DNA of 64,000 bases from Moritella marina ATCC 15381 (GTDB lineage: Bacteria; Pseudomonadota; Gammaproteobacteria; Enterobacterales; Moritellaceae): contig NZ_CP044399.1 in the NCBI RefSeq assembly GCF_008931805.1, positions 2,604,001-2,668,000 on the forward strand. The letters run 5' to 3'. A program made the translations under genes and the position numbers. The first letter of the stretch is position 1; the number at the start of each line of letters is the position of its first letter. Below, piece after piece: positions 56,086 to 64,000 of the stretch. Below the pieces are notes generated by a model. The model saw only the letters and a program-made list of their open reading frames with translations, made no database searches and had not been told where the DNA came from.

Positions 56086-56264
56086 TTCAGCACCTCATTT
56101 TGTTGTTCTTCTGCTTCATTGAATGACATAAATGCATTTAGGCTAAAGATAGCCTCGATTTCCACAGCGCTTTTACAGGTTTGCAGACGAGCCTGATAAT
56201 ATTCAGCAAGCGTGCTGCTTGCCGAGCCTTGAAAGATTGCTTTAATTGTCTTAAACATGCTCAT
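56082..56264 (-). CDS. Small hypothetical protein coupled to the VOC gene
   Basis: A 60-residue protein (MSMFKTIKAIFQGSASSTLA at the start) rich in Glu, Ala and Gln in its second half (FNEAEEQQNEV). It looks helical and soluble; no family recognised. GAGGTATGA lies before the ATG. The four-base overlap with the VOC gene is the best evidence that it is real. Divergent from the SgrR-type gene. Confidence 0.65.
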   Translation of the reverse strand: MSMFKTIKAIFQGSASSTLAEYYQARLQTCKSAVEIEAIFSLNAFMSFNEAEEQQNEVLK

Positions 56265-56308
56265 ACCTCTATTTCTATCAATGTTTCTATCTATATTGCT
56301 ATAGCGTG

Positions 56309-56334
56309 ATTTAAGCGTTACGCGTTGCTTAAAT
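56309..56334. promoter_or_regulatory. Inverted repeat between the VOC operon and the SgrR-type gene
   Basis: ATTTAAGC and GCTTAAAT, perfect 8 bp inverted copies with a 10 bp centre GTTACGCGTT, midway in the 159 bp divergent gap. A plausible operator for the adjacent SgrR-type regulator. Confidence 0.45.
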
Positions 56335-56423
56335 GATGAGGTAAGTACCCGCCAATAACAGGAACTAAAAAAGAGAGTGAATAATATTTTTTACTTCCGC
56401 TTAAAGTCGTAACCTTGCTGATA

Positions 56424-58328
56424 ATGTCTTTTAAATCCTATTTACGGTCTAAACGCGGAAGTCGAGATGATAATATGCTGCCTGTTTTGAATAATGATAA
56501 GAAAATGCTGTATTACGCTCGGCTAACGAAGCTGGGGGAAAAACAAGAAATAGCGATCACCCTGCAAGACGTCGCAGAAGTCATGTTCACCAGCACCCGA
56601 CACTGCCGCACCCAGCTAAACGAATTGCGCGATTTAGGTTGGTTAGAGTGGACGCCAAAGGCTGGACGTAATCAGCGGTCAACGCTCTGTCTGCATTATG
56701 CCATCGATGAGTTAAAAGCAGAACTTGCACAGCAGCTGATTGCGATTGGTAAATACGAGAAAGCATTGGCACTGATAGACCATGACCAAGTGTTATTTGG
56801 GCGCTTATTGCAAAATACATCGGGTGCAGTACAGCGTGAAGGTCGGTTACATATTCAGCTAACTTATGGCCGTTCTTTTGCTGCGCTACTGCCACATATC
56901 GCATTAAGAAACAGCGAACGCTTTCTGTTACGTCAGGTGTATTGTTGCTTAGTACAATGCGATAAAGATGGCATTATTACACCACAGTTAGCTCATCATT
57001 GGGTATATAACGCAGAACAACTGCGTTGGCGTTTCTACTTACGCCCTGCGCTGACCTTTCATGATGGCAGTACCATTAATGCCGAACAGGTAGCTGAATT
57101 ATTTAATCGTCTAAAGCGACTGCCGACCTACAACACTGAACTGGCACATGTAAGTCATATCACCGCGATAAACCCACTGTGTATTGATGTTCAATTAGAC
57201 CAACCCGATCCTGGCCTTGCTGGCCTGCTTGCAGATGTGAAATACTCGATTCAGCCCTACTTTCAGCTACAATCACAGCTACAATCTCACTTACATGCTT
57301 ACCCGAACTCGCAGTCTAATAGCGCGAAGGCGATTGTCGGCAGTGGTGCGTTTAGAGTACAAGAGCATACACAACAGTATTTACGCTTACAGGCTTACGA
57401 CAACTATTACAGCCATCGCGCACTCACTGATACAGTGACGATATGGCAAGTGACACCACCACAGACTAACGCGCCCTGTACCACTGAGATACAAGCTAAT
57501 GTGGTACAAAAAACCAGTCAGATCCGCTCTAATTATGCTGCTAATGGCCTAATACAGGGAAGCAGCCTTGAGCAGGTAAGCAGTCTGGAGCAAGAAATTG
57601 ACAATCAAGCTCAAAAAAGCAGAATCGAATATGGCTGTTTGCTCGCGATGATTAACAGCAGAGCAAATCTTTCTTTACTGCAGCGTAAATACCTCAGCCA
57701 ACTCCTCACCGCAGATAAACTGATGGCCGAATTAAAACGATCAGACAATCCAATTGAAGCGATCCCAGCATACAATCTACTGTCTAGCTGGTTAAAAGTC
57801 ATCTCGATAGGCACCGCAGAGCAACCTTTACCGAGCAAACTGACCATTGCCATATTCGAGCACCATACGCTAAAGGAATGCGCTCAGGCGATGGTTAAGT
57901 TACTTAAACAAGCTGATATTGAGTGTGAGGTGAACGTCTATTCTTTTGAGGAACTCGTACAAAAAGCCAGTACCAATAACTTAACTGAAGACCTGATATT
58001 GATAAGCTTGGATTTGGACGACAACCTACCGACTTCGGTATTTCACTGGATGTTATCGAATGCGATCCTTAATCAAAGCCTATCTGCAGAAGCCAGTGAT
58101 TGGCTGCAAACCAAGTTAATCAACATTCGCCAACAGCAGCAATTAACCAACTACCTTACCGAGTTGGAATCGATTAGCACGGCGATGATCACAGAACACT
58201 GGATGATACCTATGCTCCATCACAAACAGACGCTGTATTTCCAAGGCGTACTCAAAGGCGTGTCGATAAATGTCTGGGGTTGGCCTGATATACAAGATGT
58301 GTGGTCTGAAGAATTGATTAACATCTAA
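56424..58328 (+). CDS. SgrR-type transcriptional regulator
   Basis: A 634-residue regulator with an N-terminal winged helix (ITLQDVAEVMFTSTRHCRTQ then LNELRDLGWLEWTPKAGRNQRS) and a C-terminal solute-binding domain like oligopeptide-binding proteins (RSFAALLPHIALRNSERFLL, TPQLAHHWVYNAEQLRWRFYLRPALTFHDGS). SgrR of E. coli senses sugar-phosphate stress, but paralogues with other ligands are common and no SgrS-like RNA is evident here. The ATG at 56424 is weakly supported; an internal ATG at 56475 would give a start closer to E. coli. It is divergent from the VOC operon, its likely target. Confidence 0.82.
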   Translation: MSFKSYLRSKRGSRDDNMLPVLNNDKKMLYYARLTKLGEKQEIAITLQDVAEVMFTSTRHCRTQLNELRDLGWLEWTPKAGRNQRSTLCLHYAIDELKAELAQQLIAIGKYEKALALIDHDQVLFGRLLQNTSGAVQREGRLHIQLTYGRSFAALLPHIALRNSERFLLRQVYCCLVQCDKDGIITPQLAHHWVYNAEQLRWRFYLRPALTFHDGSTINAEQVAELFNRLKRLPTYNTELAHVSHITAINPLCIDVQLDQPDPGLAGLLADVKYSIQPYFQLQSQLQSHLHAYPNSQSNSAKAIVGSGAFRVQEHTQQYLRLQAYDNYYSHRALTDTVTIWQVTPPQTNAPCTTEIQANVVQKTSQIRSNYAANGLIQGSSLEQVSSLEQEIDNQAQKSRIEYGCLLAMINSRANLSLLQRKYLSQLLTADKLMAELKRSDNPIEAIPAYNLLSSWLKVISIGTAEQPLPSKLTIAIFEHHTLKECAQAMVKLLKQADIECEVNVYSFEELVQKASTNNLTEDLILISLDLDDNLPTSVFHWMLSNAILNQSLSAEASDWLQTKLINIRQQQQLTNYLTELESISTAMITEHWMIPMLHHKQTLYFQGVLKGVSINVWGWPDIQDVWSEELINI

Positions 58329-58375
58329 TGCCGTTCGGCTTTAAATAATGGCTTAAAATAGCAACGTTAAAGAAC

Positions 58376-58410
58376 TGAATGAAAGGGCTTCATACTAGCC
58401 CTTTCATTCT
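58376..58410. terminator. Bidirectional terminator
   Basis: AATGAAAGGGCT and AGCCCTTTCATT form a perfect 12 bp stem around TTCATAC, between the converging SgrR-type gene and a membrane-protein gene whose stop it overlaps. Weak T-tract (CTTGTCATTTTT). Confidence 0.7.
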
Positions 58411-58911
58411 TGTCATTTTTCGGGTGAGTATATGCTGCATCGCAAATATTAAAATAAATGGAATAGCCTCAGACAAAATAATATTACCTCGGAAAGTAAA
58501 AGAGAGTCCAAAAGCACAAATAGCTGTAAATAAGAGTAAGAGTGAACACTTATTTATGTTTTGTTTATCCGGCGAATCAACGCCAATAAAACCTTGAGGA
58601 CTAAGTAACATACTGCCCAAACCAACCATGACTACCCATATCAACATACCTGATGCATGGAGTTCGGCATAAATTTCATTTAGCCAAAACTGCTCGCTAA
58701 CAATAGCCATAGCAGCACTGATTAGATACAAATTAACACCAAGAAAGATGCGACTAAGATTTATTTTCTGGGTAATCAAAAAGAGTGTCGCCAAAAATGC
58801 AACGACACCACTGATTAAAAATGCGCGGTTCCAATCTTCAACAGTATCAAGGTCCATATATCTGATGTAAAAAACAAAAACTGATAATGGAATTGCCTCA
58901 AATAACTTCAT
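58390..58911 (-). CDS. Hypothetical integral membrane protein
   Basis: A 173-residue protein with about five to six hydrophobic segments (for example AFLISGVVAFLATLFLI, IFLGVNLYLISAAMAIV, LIWVVMVGLGSMLL, LLLFTAICAFGLSF, AIPFILIFAMQHIL) and a Lys/Arg-rich C terminus (LTRKMTRMKGLV), suggesting a cytoplasmic end. No family recognised; position gives no hint. It converges on the SgrR-type gene. Confidence 0.65.
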   Translation of the reverse strand: MKLFEAIPLSVFVFYIRYMDLDTVEDWNRAFLISGVVAFLATLFLITQKINLSRIFLGVNLYLISAAMAIVSEQFWLNEIYAELHASGMLIWVVMVGLGSMLLSPQGFIGVDSPDKQNINKCSLLLLFTAICAFGLSFTFRGNIILSEAIPFILIFAMQHILTRKMTRMKGLV

Positions 58912-59204
58912 ACAATGATCCCTATTCTATTTTAAGCTTCATGCCTACTAATTTAATGAAGACTACTATAAATGCAAAATATCCATGCTGTTATTTTTAA
59001 TTTGTAAGGCATTGTATTTATAAGATATAAGTCACATGACATCCATCACGACAATAACTGAGTTAAGCTGCTTGATCTTGCTTAGATAACATCTGATTGA
59101 TGAACAAAACGCCAACGAAGCGCGATTGGGTGCGAGTCGCCAAGAAATGGCGATGCGTGCACGACGGTTAGTCGATTTATAACGAAGAATAACGTCTTGA
59201 ACGA
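58912..59204. other. Intergenic stretch with a possible gene remnant
   Basis: About 290 bp. An open frame at 59090-59182 without a start (LIDEQNANEARLGASRQEMA, ending RRLVDL) has protein-like, Arg/Ala/Glu-rich composition and higher GC than its surroundings; it could be the 3' end of a lost gene. Nothing else recognised. Confidence 0.3.
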
Positions 59205-59270
59205 TTAATCACATGCCTGAATAGCGACAAACATAACTAATACCAGTAAATACCGTGTCGTTTCTTTCAT
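59205..59270 (-). CDS. Possible 21-residue lipoprotein-like peptide
   Basis: A very short reading, MKETTRYLLVLVMFVAIQAC then Asp and stop, preceded by a strong AAGGAG 9 nt upstream. It has a charged start, a hydrophobic core and a Cys in a lipobox-like setting (IQAC) but almost nothing after it. It may be a tiny membrane peptide or a truncated lipoprotein gene. It lies 44 bp downstream of the small membrane protein gene on the same strand and may share its transcript. Confidence 0.4.
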   Translation of the reverse strand: MKETTRYLLVLVMFVAIQACD

Positions 59271-59313
59271 AATTTACAATCTCCTTTGATGATGATTATG
59301 GCTATGACGATTA

Positions 59314-59544
59314 CTATTTCGACTGTTCACTTTCACGTTTAACCAGCACAAAGGTCAGATACATCTTCGTTGGTAACGAGAACGCAAAGCCTAAAGCAAT
59401 ACAGCCCGCACAGATCATAATACCTGTCACGCCATGCTGTTGAGTGAAATCTGTGTACGATAAAAGATAGTGACCGAGCAGTATTAGCGAGATACCAATA
59501 ACAATAAATACTTTCAAAATGCGGATAAGCTTTTTATCTGTCAT
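59314..59544 (-). CDS. Small hypothetical membrane protein
   Basis: A 76-residue protein with two membrane segments (about 11-30 and 40-58) and a positive C terminus (KRESEQSK). No family recognised. No strong ribosome site, but the composition and the clean two-helix pattern favour a real gene. Confidence 0.6.
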   Translation of the reverse strand: MTDKKLIRILKVFIVIGISLILLGHYLLSYTDFTQQHGVTGIMICAGCIALGFAFSLPTKMYLTFVLVKRESEQSK

Positions 59545-59859
59545 ATCACTACAGCCATAATGGATTAAATTACCAATACCACTATTGTTCCGCTAACTGA
59601 AAATGCACCTTATGATCTAGCTCAAACTATATCAATGTAGGTATGCAGTAAAGACTAATTCGAGACTTAGGTCAAGCAACCCCGGAACAACTGTGCCCAA
59701 CGTTATGTATTACTTTCATAAAACCCTGCTTATTCCATTAAGGTATAAGCTAGTTCCACTTTAGAATAAATACACCAATAGCACAAATTGCGATTGAATA
59801 CTTTGATTCACATCAGTATATTGATAATATAATTTATTGAAACACTAAGGTAATTAAAG

Positions 59860-60015
59860 ATGATGACACTGATCTTCGGCTTATATTTGGTAAGCATGCT
59901 ATTGGCATTAAAAGGAAAACGAGAATGGTCATTTTATAGCTTTGCACTTTCGCTTGTCGTTAGCGCATTTTGGCTTTCACACCATGCAACTGACGCGTTA
60001 GAAATCTTACTTTAG
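59860..60015 (+). CDS. DUF5993-like small membrane protein
   Basis: A 51-residue protein, MMTLIFGLYLVSMLLALKGK at the start, with two short membrane segments and HHATDALEILL at the end. Small proteins of this kind (DUF5993) are often encoded just before dsbB-type genes, which is the case here: nine bases separate its stop from the dsbB-like start. AAGG lies 9 nt before the ATG. Role unknown; a partner of the DsbB-like protein is a fair guess. Confidence 0.7.
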   Translation: MMTLIFGLYLVSMLLALKGKREWSFYSFALSLVVSAFWLSHHATDALEILL

Positions 60016-60024
60016 GAAAACATC

Positions 60025-60573
60025 ATGACGAATAATTTATCTCGCCAGCTAAATGCATTAGGTGCACTGGCATTATCAATAGTACTTGGGTATGCATTCT
60101 ATTCACAAATTGTAGAAGATATTCTCGCTTGCCCACTGTGTTTACTACAACGTGTTGGCTTTATTGCGGTTTTATTTGGCTTATTCTGTAACGTAATTTT
60201 TGGTCCGCGAATGGTGCATTACAGCGGCATGATTATCAGCGCTATTTTCGGTGCAGCCGTCGCATTACGTCAAATGTCACTGCATGTGATCCCCGGTACT
60301 CCAGGCTATGGCGCGCCTTTCTTAGGTATGCACTTTTATACATGGGCATTCATCACATTCGTCATTATCATTTTTGGTACAGCGATAATGATGGCCTTTT
60401 CAGCTCAATATGAAAAAGTAAAATACATTCCTTTTTCAATGCAGGGTAATATCGCAAAAATAGCGATTATCATGGTACTTCTAGTGACAGCAGCAAATAT
60501 GCTGAATGCGTTCGCTGAATGTGGACCATTTGAATGTCCAGGTGACCCAGTGAGTTACTGGCTATTCCGTTAA
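60025..60573 (+). CDS. DsbB-family disulfide bond formation protein
   Basis: Inner-membrane quinone-linked oxidase of periplasmic thiol proteins. The 182-residue protein has four membrane segments and the DsbB Cys-x-x-Cys in ILACPLCLLQRVGF, followed by the conserved quinone-site Arg. A second periplasmic pair appears near the C terminus in ECGPFECPGDP rather than in the usual central loop, so it belongs to a divergent DsbB group. AGGAAAAC lies before the ATG. It is coupled to the DUF5993-like gene. Confidence 0.85.
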   Translation: MTNNLSRQLNALGALALSIVLGYAFYSQIVEDILACPLCLLQRVGFIAVLFGLFCNVIFGPRMVHYSGMIISAIFGAAVALRQMSLHVIPGTPGYGAPFLGMHFYTWAFITFVIIIFGTAIMMAFSAQYEKVKYIPFSMQGNIAKIAIIMVLLVTAANMLNAFAECGPFECPGDPVSYWLFR

Positions 60574-60684
60574 GTCTGAAGTAGGTGTGGTGTCTTGATG
60601 TTATGTCTTAATATTATAGCATTGAGGCACAAATAGAGGGTGGTGAGCGCGATTAAACGCGCCCCACTTGATATTATGTAAGCT

Positions 60685-61128
60685 CTAGCCTTTAAGCTCG
60701 CTGATGGTTTTAGCACCGCTTCGAGTTTTCACTTTTAAAGTATCTAACTCGGTACCCAAATCTGCAACATGGAAACCAACGCTAAATTTATTACTCGGAA
60801 GATATTGATGCTTCACGCTAAACTTACTCAGTAATAAACCCATGTTGCTTTCTGGCATCAGCTTAGCAATCACAACACCAAATAAAGCAAACATTTCACC
60901 GCCATCAGAATCTATCTCTTCGACACTTTTAATCGCTGTAACTTTGCAAAAAGTGCTAACTCGTCGCGTACTTGTTACTACACAAACGATACTGCCTTCT
61001 TTGAGCTCGTTCCAAGCTGCATTTTTAGCGCTAGCTAACTGCTTTTCTGAAATGTCAAAAATGACATCGGATTCTGTTGGATAACATTTTTTATAATTTT
61101 TATCATGTATATTATTTAGCAAAAACAT
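60685..61128 (-). CDS. Hypothetical protein
   Basis: A 147-residue soluble protein with alternating strands and short helices; notable parts are CVVTSTRRVSTFCKVTAIKS (small-barrel-like) and FHVADLGTELDTLKVKTRSG. No motif recognised. AGGA lies 8 nt before the ATG. Alone on the minus strand between dsbB and a tandem-repeat region. Confidence 0.65.
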   Translation of the reverse strand: MFLLNNIHDKNYKKCYPTESDVIFDISEKQLASAKNAAWNELKEGSIVCVVTSTRRVSTFCKVTAIKSVEEIDSDGGEMFALFGVVIAKLMPESNMGLLLSKFSVKHQYLPSNKFSVGFHVADLGTELDTLKVKTRSGAKTISELKG

Positions 61129-61347
61129 GTCTATGTCCTAGTTATATACAAGGCTGTTACGCAATAAGCCTAGAGTAATATGAATAAATTGTTGTTATTT
61201 CTGCCGCATCAAAAATGAAATGGGAGATTTAAGGATAGTGTCTTTCGTATTACCCTACATTAACATAGCTTTGCTTGCTACGGCTATGGGAGTGTCTACC
61301 GTTAGTAAACTTAGTTGCTATGTGGGTTATTTGAGTGAATCGAGCAA

Positions 61348-61402
61348 GAATAAAGCAAGAATAAAGCAAGAATAAAGCAAGAATAAAGCAAGAATAAAGC
61401 AA
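61348..61402 (+). repeat. 11 bp tandem repeat, five copies
   Basis: GAATAAAGCAA repeated five times without change, in a gene-free 324 bp stretch (61129-61452) between a hypothetical gene and the aldolase-like gene. Identity of all copies suggests recent expansion; copy number should vary between strains. Confidence 0.9.
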
Positions 61403-61452
61403 AGCATTAGACATACATAAAGTAAGCAGAACCTAATAACCTTGCAAATAAG

Positions 61453-62526
61453 CTAATTTTTTGCGGCAATCAAGGTATTAATCTGCTCAAGAACTTGGCG
61501 CAGTATATCATCATCCATATTTAAGAGATTATCACCGACATACCATTCAAGGTATGACTGATTAGGCAGTGCGCTTTGTTTTGGGTTACCGATCCAAATG
61601 CTGTATTCTTTGGCCAACATATCACGTAACTCACTCGCATCAGCTTTGCTCAACGGTAAATGCAGGTGCAGCATGTTTGCCTGTGGGGCTCGCGGATTTG
61701 CGGTGATATGGTTACATTCAGACAACATTTGATAAAGTGTTTTAGTGCGCTGAAATAATGCCGGCATTGCAGCTAATCGTTCATCGAACTGCATCGCAGC
61801 GGCAATCACATAAGGCGAACGTTGATACACGCTCCCACCTTGTCTGTGCATCCACACTGACGCTTCAGCAATGAAGTCTTTATCACCCAACAATAATGAA
61901 CCACCTAAGCCATTCACGCCTTTATATAAGGAGACATAAGCAGAGTTAAACCCTTGAGCAATTTCTTGATAGGATTTTTCATAATACGCGGCGGCTTCCC
62001 ATAAGCGAGCGCCGTCCATATGCAAATGAATATCCTGTTCACGACAATAGGTTTTGATCTCATTCAGTGCATCAAACGCGGGCAGCTGCCCACCAATTTC
62101 ACGCATAGGTAATTCATAAAGCACAGCGCCTAACTTGTCAGGAATGCGTTTAAGATCATCCACCAGCCATGGTGTATACGGCGAACCAACGGGTAAGGCA
62201 TTGAATCGGTTTTGCATCTGATAACCTTGCGACTCCCACAAGGTTATATGACTAGACTGATGCAGCGCAACATTAAAGCAGTGTCGTGACTGACAGGCTA
62301 GTTGCAACGCGGTTGGCTGAGTCATGGTGCCCGTGATAACGAACAATCCCGCTTCAAAGCCAAGTAGATCTGCCACTTTTTGTTCAAAGCCTTGAATAAG
62401 CTCACCTTCGCCATAAACATCATGTTTGACGTTATGCTCGCGGCACCACAGCGCCATCGTTTCAAACACTTCAGCGGGCTCAGGCTGGTGATTACCGGGT
62501 AACACAAATTTGCATTCGTTTTGCAT
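61453..62526 (-). CDS. Threonine aldolase-like PLP enzyme
   Basis: A 357-residue fold-type I PLP enzyme of the beta-eliminating lyase/threonine aldolase family. Landmarks: YGEGELIQGFEQKVADLLG, the cofactor-stacking His region VALHQSSHITLWES, LHMDGARLWEAAAYY (Asp and Arg) and the PLP Lys in YVSLYKGVNGLGGSLLLG. Typical threonine aldolases show HxDGAR and SKGLGAP; the variation (YKGVNGLGGS) suggests another amino-acid substrate. GGAAG lies before the ATG. Monocistronic. Confidence 0.82.
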   Translation of the reverse strand: MQNECKFVLPGNHQPEPAEVFETMALWCREHNVKHDVYGEGELIQGFEQKVADLLGFEAGLFVITGTMTQPTALQLACQSRHCFNVALHQSSHITLWESQGYQMQNRFNALPVGSPYTPWLVDDLKRIPDKLGAVLYELPMREIGGQLPAFDALNEIKTYCREQDIHLHMDGARLWEAAAYYEKSYQEIAQGFNSAYVSLYKGVNGLGGSLLLGDKDFIAEASVWMHRQGGSVYQRSPYVIAAAMQFDERLAAMPALFQRTKTLYQMLSECNHITANPRAPQANMLHLHLPLSKADASELRDMLAKEYSIWIGNPKQSALPNQSYLEWYVGDNLLNMDDDILRQVLEQINTLIAAKN

Positions 62527-62737
62527 ACTTCTTCCTTAAATACTGCAGATGTCTCAACTTACTGTTTTTAGGTAGCGAGTGCAAATGGCTGCATTGAAAT
62601 ATGACTTACTAGCGATTTTATTATCAAATTATTAATTAAAACAACAAGTCCAGATATTATTATCTATCATATAATAGTGAATCAGACTCATGGATCAGGG
62701 GCTGTTTTAATATTCATGACACTATTTTGAGGCTTCT

Positions 62738-63664
62738 ATGATAGAAAAAGCGCAGTTCTCCAATCACTTGTTTCATCCAAAATTCTGGTTACTGTGGTTT
62801 TTTGCCGGTTTGGTACGACTAACCCTATTACTGCCTTTAGACAAACAAATGAAAATGGGCGCAAGCATCGGTCGTTTAATTAAAAAACTGATTAGTCGTC
62901 GCGTTAAGATCGCGCAACGTAATTTAGAGCTATGTTTCCCTGATATGCCAGCAGCAGAACAAGCACAATTGTTAGATCGTAACGTCGAAGAGATCGGCAA
63001 AGCTATCTTCGATATTGCCAATGCTTGGTGGTGGTCGGATGAAAAAGTGCAGCGTCACATGACCATCAAAGGTCAAGAACATATAGACAAGACGCTCAGC
63101 GAAGGTCATGGCATTGTGTTGTTTGCCGTACACTGCTTACCATTGGAAATGGGTGCGCGTATATTTGGTCAATTCCATCCCGGTGTTGGTGTTTACCGCC
63201 CACATAAAAATCCAGCAATGGAGTACATGCAGGTTAAAGGCCGACTCAGATCGAATAAAGCACTCGTACCTAAACGTGATTTGAGACAGATGGTACGTTG
63301 CCTGCGTAAATCAGACGTTATTTGGTATACCGCAGATCAAGATTTCGGACGTTCGAGCGCAACCTTTGTGCCCTTCTTCGCAGTGCCTGATGCCGCAACC
63401 ATCACTGGCGCAAGTACCCTAGCACGTTTGGGGAAAGCCAAAGTATTGCCATTCAGCGTAGTACGTAATGCTGATGATAAGGGTTATACCATCGAAATAT
63501 TACCGCCGTTAGAGGACTTCCCAAGCAAGGATGAAGTCGCTGACACTAAACGAGGTAATGCCATTATCGAGCAGATCATTAATAAAGAACGCGCTCAGTA
63601 TATGTGGTTACATCGACGCTTTAAAACCCGTCCAGATCCAGATTCGCCGTCTGTTTATAAATAA
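62738..63664 (+). CDS. lpxL: Lipid A biosynthesis lauroyl-type acyltransferase
   Basis: Inner-membrane acyltransferase of the LpxL/LpxM family adding a secondary acyl chain to lipid A. The 308-residue protein has an N-terminal membrane anchor (WLLWFFAGLVRLTLLLPL), the catalytic H-x4-E in FAVHCLPLEMG, VGVYRPHKNPAMEY, WYTADQDFG and the C-terminal YMWLHRRFKTRP. These fit LpxL more than LpxM, but chain length (C12 or other) and paralogue identity are open. GAGG lies before the ATG. Confidence 0.85.
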   Translation: MIEKAQFSNHLFHPKFWLLWFFAGLVRLTLLLPLDKQMKMGASIGRLIKKLISRRVKIAQRNLELCFPDMPAAEQAQLLDRNVEEIGKAIFDIANAWWWSDEKVQRHMTIKGQEHIDKTLSEGHGIVLFAVHCLPLEMGARIFGQFHPGVGVYRPHKNPAMEYMQVKGRLRSNKALVPKRDLRQMVRCLRKSDVIWYTADQDFGRSSATFVPFFAVPDAATITGASTLARLGKAKVLPFSVVRNADDKGYTIEILPPLEDFPSKDEVADTKRGNAIIEQIINKERAQYMWLHRRFKTRPDPDSPSVYK

Positions 63665-63683
63665 TATTATCAGCCAAAATGAA

Positions 63684-63731
63684 AAATGCTTCTCAGCTAT
63701 ATCTTGTATATAAGTTAACTGAAAAGCATTT
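63684..63731. terminator. Hairpin between lpxL and the usp gene
   Basis: AAATGCTTCTCAG pairs with CTGAAAAGCATTT (one mismatch) around a long AT loop. On the minus strand it is followed by TTTTTCATTTT, so it may end the universal-stress-protein transcript. Confidence 0.5.
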
Positions 63732-63796
63732 AGTAAAGTTAATACTGACTCACTACACGTCAATAATCACTTCGGGGTCAAAGTGCTATATTAGTG

Positions 63797-64000
63797 CTAC
63801 CTAAGTACGATCAACGGCACTCGACTGTTTTCAATCATGCGGATGGTGTTACTTCCCAAGAAAAAGTTTCTTACCTTAGAGTGAGCAAACGCCCCCATCA
63901 CCACCAGCTGGATCTCGTTACGCTGTTTGTAATCCATCAGCACGGTAGAGATATCGCCTTTCAGGTACGTCGCCATCACATCAAAGCCTTCAGCAGTGAG
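63797..64000 (-). CDS. Universal stress protein family, C-terminal part
   Basis: Partial gene running off the right end; only the last 67 codons are present. The visible segment MATYLKGDISTVLMDYKQRN, QLVVMGAFAHSKVRNFFLGS and NTIRMIENSRVPLIVLR is the end of a Usp domain, with G-x2-G-x9-G(S/T)-like nucleotide-loop residues in the last two blocks. This pattern fits tandem-domain UspE-type proteins, but domain number cannot be seen. The start lies outside the window. Confidence 0.75.
   Translation of the reverse strand, partial: LTAEGFDVMATYLKGDISTVLMDYKQRNEIQLVVMGAFAHSKVRNFFLGSNTIRMIENSRVPLIVLR

Noticed and set aside
56265-56423. SgrS-like small RNA next to the SgrR-type gene
   Set aside because: The 159 bp gap shows an inverted repeat but no Hfq-type terminator with T-run and no ptsG-pairing segment that I could see.
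61348-61402. CRISPR array
   Set aside because: Repeats are 11 bp and directly abutting, with no spacers and no cas genes.

Overview
The window looks like chromosomal DNA of a marine gammaproteobacterium. The AT-rich composition, the order smc-zipA next to cysZ, cysK and ptsHI-crr, the many c-di-GMP and chemotaxis genes and the TRAP transporter best fit Moritella or a close relative (Psychromonas/Shewanella-like). This is an inference from gene content, not a database match. No tRNA, rRNA, CRISPR array, prophage or complete insertion sequence was seen.

Layout. 0-11.4 kb is core: smc and zipA (division, chromosome structure), cysZ and cysK (sulfate uptake, cysteine synthesis) with a FabH-like ketoacyl synthase gene between them, then the PTS operon ptsH-ptsI-crr. 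11.4-25 kb holds signalling and housekeeping genes: a diguanylate cyclase, a NIT-domain chemoreceptor, a lipoamide-dehydrogenase-like flavoprotein with a Cys-rich tail, the divergent argP/argO pair, rsuA, a SufR-like regulator divergent from a flavin reductase and a VOC gene, and a GGDEF-EAL protein. 25-29 kb has a secreted lipase-like protein, gltS and a HAD phosphatase.

29-39 kb is a coherent dicarboxylate locus. A DctB-like kinase and a DctD-like sigma-54 activator flank pldA, lhgO (L-2-hydroxyglutarate oxidase), a fused TRAP permease and a TAXI binding protein. A sigma-54 promoter and a triple upstream motif sit in front of the transporter operon, so the likely logic is: sense the substrate, switch on uptake, oxidise it to 2-oxoglutarate.

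39-46.8 kb has yffB-dapE, then a guanidino-compound cluster (CtlX-like hydrolase, arginine-deiminase/DDAH-like enzyme, TetR regulator, ornithine-cyclodeaminase-like enzyme) that could convert arginine to proline, then guaC.

46.7-51.3 kb is an accessory segment bracketed by two near-identical palindromic repeats of about 90 bp. It carries a secreted chorismate mutase, a deletion scar joining remnants of a LysR gene and a yjjI gene, and an ECF sigma factor (SigZ type) translationally coupled to a eukaryotic-type glutathione synthetase.

51.3-64 kb is mixed: yaeP, a small lipoprotein, a GGDEF gene broken by a homopolymer frameshift, VOC genes, a pilin-like gene, an outer-membrane barrel gene without a start codon, an SgrR-type regulator, a DUF5993-like gene with dsbB, a threonine-aldolase-like gene, lpxL and the end of a universal-stress-protein gene.
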